This document shows, piece after piece, positions 58,277 through 64,000 of a stretch of 64,000 nucleotides of DNA. A model generated the notes under the pieces. That model was not told where the DNA came from. It made no database searches and was given only the letters and a program-made list of their open reading frames with translations. The stretch comes from Kalmusia sp. IMI 367209 (taxonomy: Eukaryota; Ascomycota; Dothideomycetes; Pleosporales; Didymosphaeriaceae). The number at the start of each line of letters is the position of its first letter. Position 1 is the stretch's first letter. The DNA is taken from the NCBI GenBank assembly GCA_027946365.1, contig JAPEUQ010000010.1:124001-188000 (forward strand). Direction: 5' to 3'. Both the position numbers and the translations under genes were made by a program.

Positions 58277-59765
58277 GGGAAAGATCACGTTAGCCTACGG
58301 AGGTTGAGGTGAGAACTCTAGGAATGGCGAGCAGGAATAGGGGCGATGAGAATAGGGGTTATCAGCTCTGAACGAGGAGTGAACGAGGCTGAAGTCAGGC
58401 ATGACGTTGAGGCCGCGTGTGGCGAAGTGGCGGTGCATATTGAGTACATGGGACGTGCATTCAGCTGTAGATAGATCGTTGGTACGCATTTTCACTATCT
58501 TTGCGAATGGGACTGGGAGTCGTCACCGCAATGCGGCTTGCATGGTACGCGTGTTCGGGGCTGGCGGACTTAATTGAGGCGTCCGGCGTACGTAGAGCCA
58601 ATCCTAGGGTCGACGTGTTTGGACAAAGGCCCAACATTGGTGTCCGAGTTCAAAGCACAGCAAGTGAAACTGAAAGGGAGGACGGGATGGACGATTGGAG
58701 GATTCGGCTCCGTTGACAGCCTTAGGTGCATCGATAGTTTTGGCGTGCTGTGAGGCGTGACGAGCGATGAGTAAGGTGGCAAACGATTATAGGTTCCTCC
58801 GAGGACGAAGGAATCTATCGATTTGGATTGAGTCATTGGAATCGGTGAGGCTTCAATGGCAATCAGGAAAAGATCGCATGCTTGGTAGGTGGCTGGCCGT
58901 TTTAGGGGTGTTTGCGGAGCGTTTGATGGTGGAGCGCCGTAATAGCAGCTTTCCTTTGCTATGTAGACTAGATAGACAGAATATACATCTACTTGACTGA
59001 CCCAAGCAATGGGTTCATGGATAGTATAGCACAACAAATAGTTCGTCTTTGTTGTGATGTATGCTGGGGCTGCTCATGGTTCCTATGGTGATCGAACCAT
59101 GAACCCAGTCGGCTGATTCCGAAACTGGAATTGCATGAGCCGGGTTGACATCATCGTAGACGGGGCATACGCAGCGTAAGAGCGAGACAAAGCCCAGCAC
59201 CGCGTGAACTAAGACCACCATCGAGCAACCGCGTGTGCGTGAAGGTGAATTGCATGTCCGACGGTCTGGGCTCGATCGCTTATGAGATTGTCGGGTGGGA
59301 CGTGAACGGTTCGGTGCGTGCCTGCCAACTACCAACATTGGAGGCAAGTGGGGTTGCTCGCCAAGGCAGGTGCAGGGCAGGCGCAGACATACACAGTCTA
59401 CCAGGCGGCAATAATCACGACACCACCACGCCTGCTCGCCTCTTGGGGCGACTCCAGCGCCCGCTTTCCGTGATTCCAAGCGATTGTTCAACGTTGGCTA
59501 AGCGTCGTCTGCGATTTGCACGGCCACTACGCTGCCGGCTGCCCGCCGAGCTCCCGCCCTTTGTGACGCCGCACGGCCGCGAGAGCACAGCACAGCCTCC
59601 TCCACTGCACGTCTTCGACAGTCGCGCCTACAGGCCGGCCACCCCCACCGACAAGCCTGCTACCCTACCCGCGCGCGAGCTCTGTGAGCCGCTCCTCGAC
59701 GACGACCCTTCGCTGGTGCTTCCTGCCGTAACTCGCTCCAGGCTTTGCTTCACAACAGAGGAGCC
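58277..59765. other. 1.49 kb region between the ABC1-family gene and RSP5, no gene recognised
   Basis: Contains the 3' side of the ABC1-family gene and the RSP5 promoter. A perfect 8-bp inverted repeat with an 11-nt loop (catggttc/gaaccatg) occurs at 59075-59101. The last 300 bp are GC-rich and leader-like. Confidence 0.5.
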
Positions 59766-62571
<2,806 letters not shown>

Positions 62572-63278
62572 AGGAATTTCGGCGATAGAGGAAGCACGCG
62601 TGGCGTTGTGGCCCGACGTTTGGAGGCGTTGTCAGGAGGGGATGTTGATCGACATTGCGGTTGTTACTAGTGTACAAAATCGCGTAAAGGAAGCAAGCAT
62701 GTTATGGATTTTGGTGCTCACATTTACGTATCATATCGGCGGACGAGGGATGCTGCCGTATTCTTGGTGGCGCAAGGACGGCTGTCTTTTTTTTACAATC
62801 TCAAATTTTTGTAAAATGCGTGTTTGGAGCGGAACCTGGTGTCGAAGCTTGTGCTCCGCATCGCCTGTGACGTTTGACATGTGATCGACTCGAAGGTTGG
62901 TCGAGTTGAAATGAGTCTTGGTACATTTGTTGTTATTGTATCACGGCTTTCCTATGAGTGAGATCATTACATGTCGCCTCGTGATTCATTTCAATGTACA
63001 CTATTTGCTACATATGTCCACAGGCGCGGAACTTGTGCCTATCCATTCATTTGTCCATTGCCGGCCCTGGCATCCATCCCAATTACCGCGGTATATCAAG
63101 AGAGCCGCCTCAGACGCCAGTCCATGCGGCCCAGTCGCTCGCTTTAGAACCGTGCCCGTGCCCGTGAGATCAAATTTAACCCATATCCAAGAAACCTGAA
63201 CGCCAGCGCTTCTCCCTGATCCACCCCATCCGTCTATTAGGAGCTGAGAACTGACTTCCTTCAACCACTCCTCACACA
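62572..63278. other. Convergent intergenic region, no gene recognised
   Basis: The 3' flanks of RSP5 (+) and the last gene (-) meet here. Open frames have no features. Confidence 0.5.
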
Positions 63279-64000
63279 TCACAGATCATCCACCTCGACG
63301 AATCGCCCCCTCACAGGCCTCTTCCTGCTATCCACGCTCCGTACGCTGCCCCTGTCGTTGCCCGCGCTCCCCGCGTCGTGGTCGCTATACAGACCCGGCG
63401 AGAGGCCCCCACCGCTGTTGCTCATGACGTGCGGCCCGCGCACCGGTACGGGCGCCGCGTAGAACTGTGCGGGCGTCTGCGTCGTGCTCGGCGGCGAACG
63501 CGTGTGCGCTTGTCTGTCTGAGCCAGAGAAGCTGAATTGTGTTCCTTCGGCGCTGGTGGCGGTCACACTGTCGGAGTGGGAGGGGTGGGACTGGTGCGAG
63601 CGGGTGCGGGTGGCGGGGTCTGGGGGTGGGGGTAGTATGTTTGTTGTTGCTGTTGCGCTTGTTGGTGGTGATTGGGATGCGGTATCGGGACGAAGGCGTG
63701 CGGAAGGAGGGCGACGTCGGCGTGGGGTAGGAGTATTCGCGCTGGAGGGCGGCACCGGAGGGGGATGAGGAGGAAATTATTAGAGTCGTAGGACTGGGTA
63801 TCATATGGGGTAGGGGAATTATGGGCGTACGAAGCAGCGTGGTGATCATGCTGTTGGGCGTAGTTCGCGGCGGGGTAGTCGTTGGTGTTATATGGGGAGG
63901 GATATGTTGCTGTGAATGTGGGCGATGTGGATGCTGGGTACTGCTGGGGTTGGTAGGGAGAGACAACCGGGTTGAGGTAGTCGTTGCTTGGGGAGCGAGA
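63279..64000 (-). CDS. 3' part of a low-complexity protein gene, cut by the window edge
   Basis: I do not recognise the family. The minus strand entering at 64000 encodes a Tyr/Pro/Gln/Ser-rich sequence (for example VVSPYQPQQYPASTSPTF and NDYPAANYAQQHDHHAASYA). The C-terminal 158 codons in another frame are Pro/Thr/Ser-rich and end with a charged tail, SRKRPVRGRFVEVDDL, which looks like a true C-terminus. The two frames are not joined by an obvious GT-AG intron; all three frames stay open for long stretches because of the repetitive codons. Either a homopolymer indel or an atypical intron lies between about 63600 and 63790. The composition suggests a disordered regulatory or cytoskeletal protein, but this is a guess. 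Confidence 0.5.

Noticed and set aside
59075..59101. Inverted repeat with a TTCGATC loop, resembling a tRNA T-arm
   Set aside because: No matching acceptor, D-arm or anticodon arm could be found on either strand; kept only as a hairpin within the spacer.

Overview
The window looks like chromosomal DNA of a filamentous ascomycete (Pezizomycotina; Dothideomycetes is my best but uncertain guess). Genes are split by 44-70 nt GT-AG introns with CTAAC/CTGAC-like branch sites, intergenic spacers run from 0.3 to 2.9 kb, and the gene set is typically fungal (Zn2Cys6 regulator, quinate-repressor-like protein, PHO81/NUC-2, KEX1, RAD52, MFS sugar and drug transporters). Twenty-two protein genes (one cut by the right edge) and one intron-containing tRNA gene are supported. 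Gene models were built by hand from splice sites. All but two of the complete models add up to a whole number of codons; the two exceptions are each off by one base in or near a homopolymer.

Left part (0.4-15 kb): mitochondrial carrier (-), a small single-membrane-segment protein (-), glutathione reductase GLR1 (+) with a mitochondrial presequence and a second internal start, a 2.9 kb gene-free stretch, a Zn2Cys6 transcription factor (-), and a quinate-repressor-like protein (-) with dehydroquinase and dead shikimate-dehydrogenase domains.

Middle part (15-29.5 kb): looser and visibly more AT-rich, with accessory-type genes: a short-chain dehydrogenase (-), tRNA-Arg(UCU) (+), an alpha-glucoside-permease-like transporter (-) with a one-base frameshift, a phytanoyl-CoA-dioxygenase-family oxygenase (+) sharing its promoter region, a hexose transporter (-) and an FLR1/MDR1-type drug transporter (-) with one GC-AG intron.

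Right part (30-64 kb): dense housekeeping: SKI8 (-) divergent from guanylate kinase GUK1 (+), RAE1/GLE2 (+), RAD52 (-), KEX1 (-), SFM1 SPOUT methyltransferase (-) divergent from a SnoaL-like protein (+), endosulfine (+), exportin CRM1 (+), PHO81 (+), an MCP2/CQD2-type ABC1 kinase-like protein (+), NEDD4-type ubiquitin ligase RSP5 (+) with a one-base frameshift, and the 3' end of a low-complexity gene (-).

The most notable pattern is that four unrelated genes (SKI8, RAD52, CRM1, PHO81) have an intron within the first three codons. In PHO81 the intron divides the initiator ATG itself, so translation of the main frame requires splicing. CRM1 carries threonine at the leptomycin-B cysteine position. 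I did not find a mobile element, CRISPR array, rRNA gene or recognisable secondary-metabolite backbone gene.
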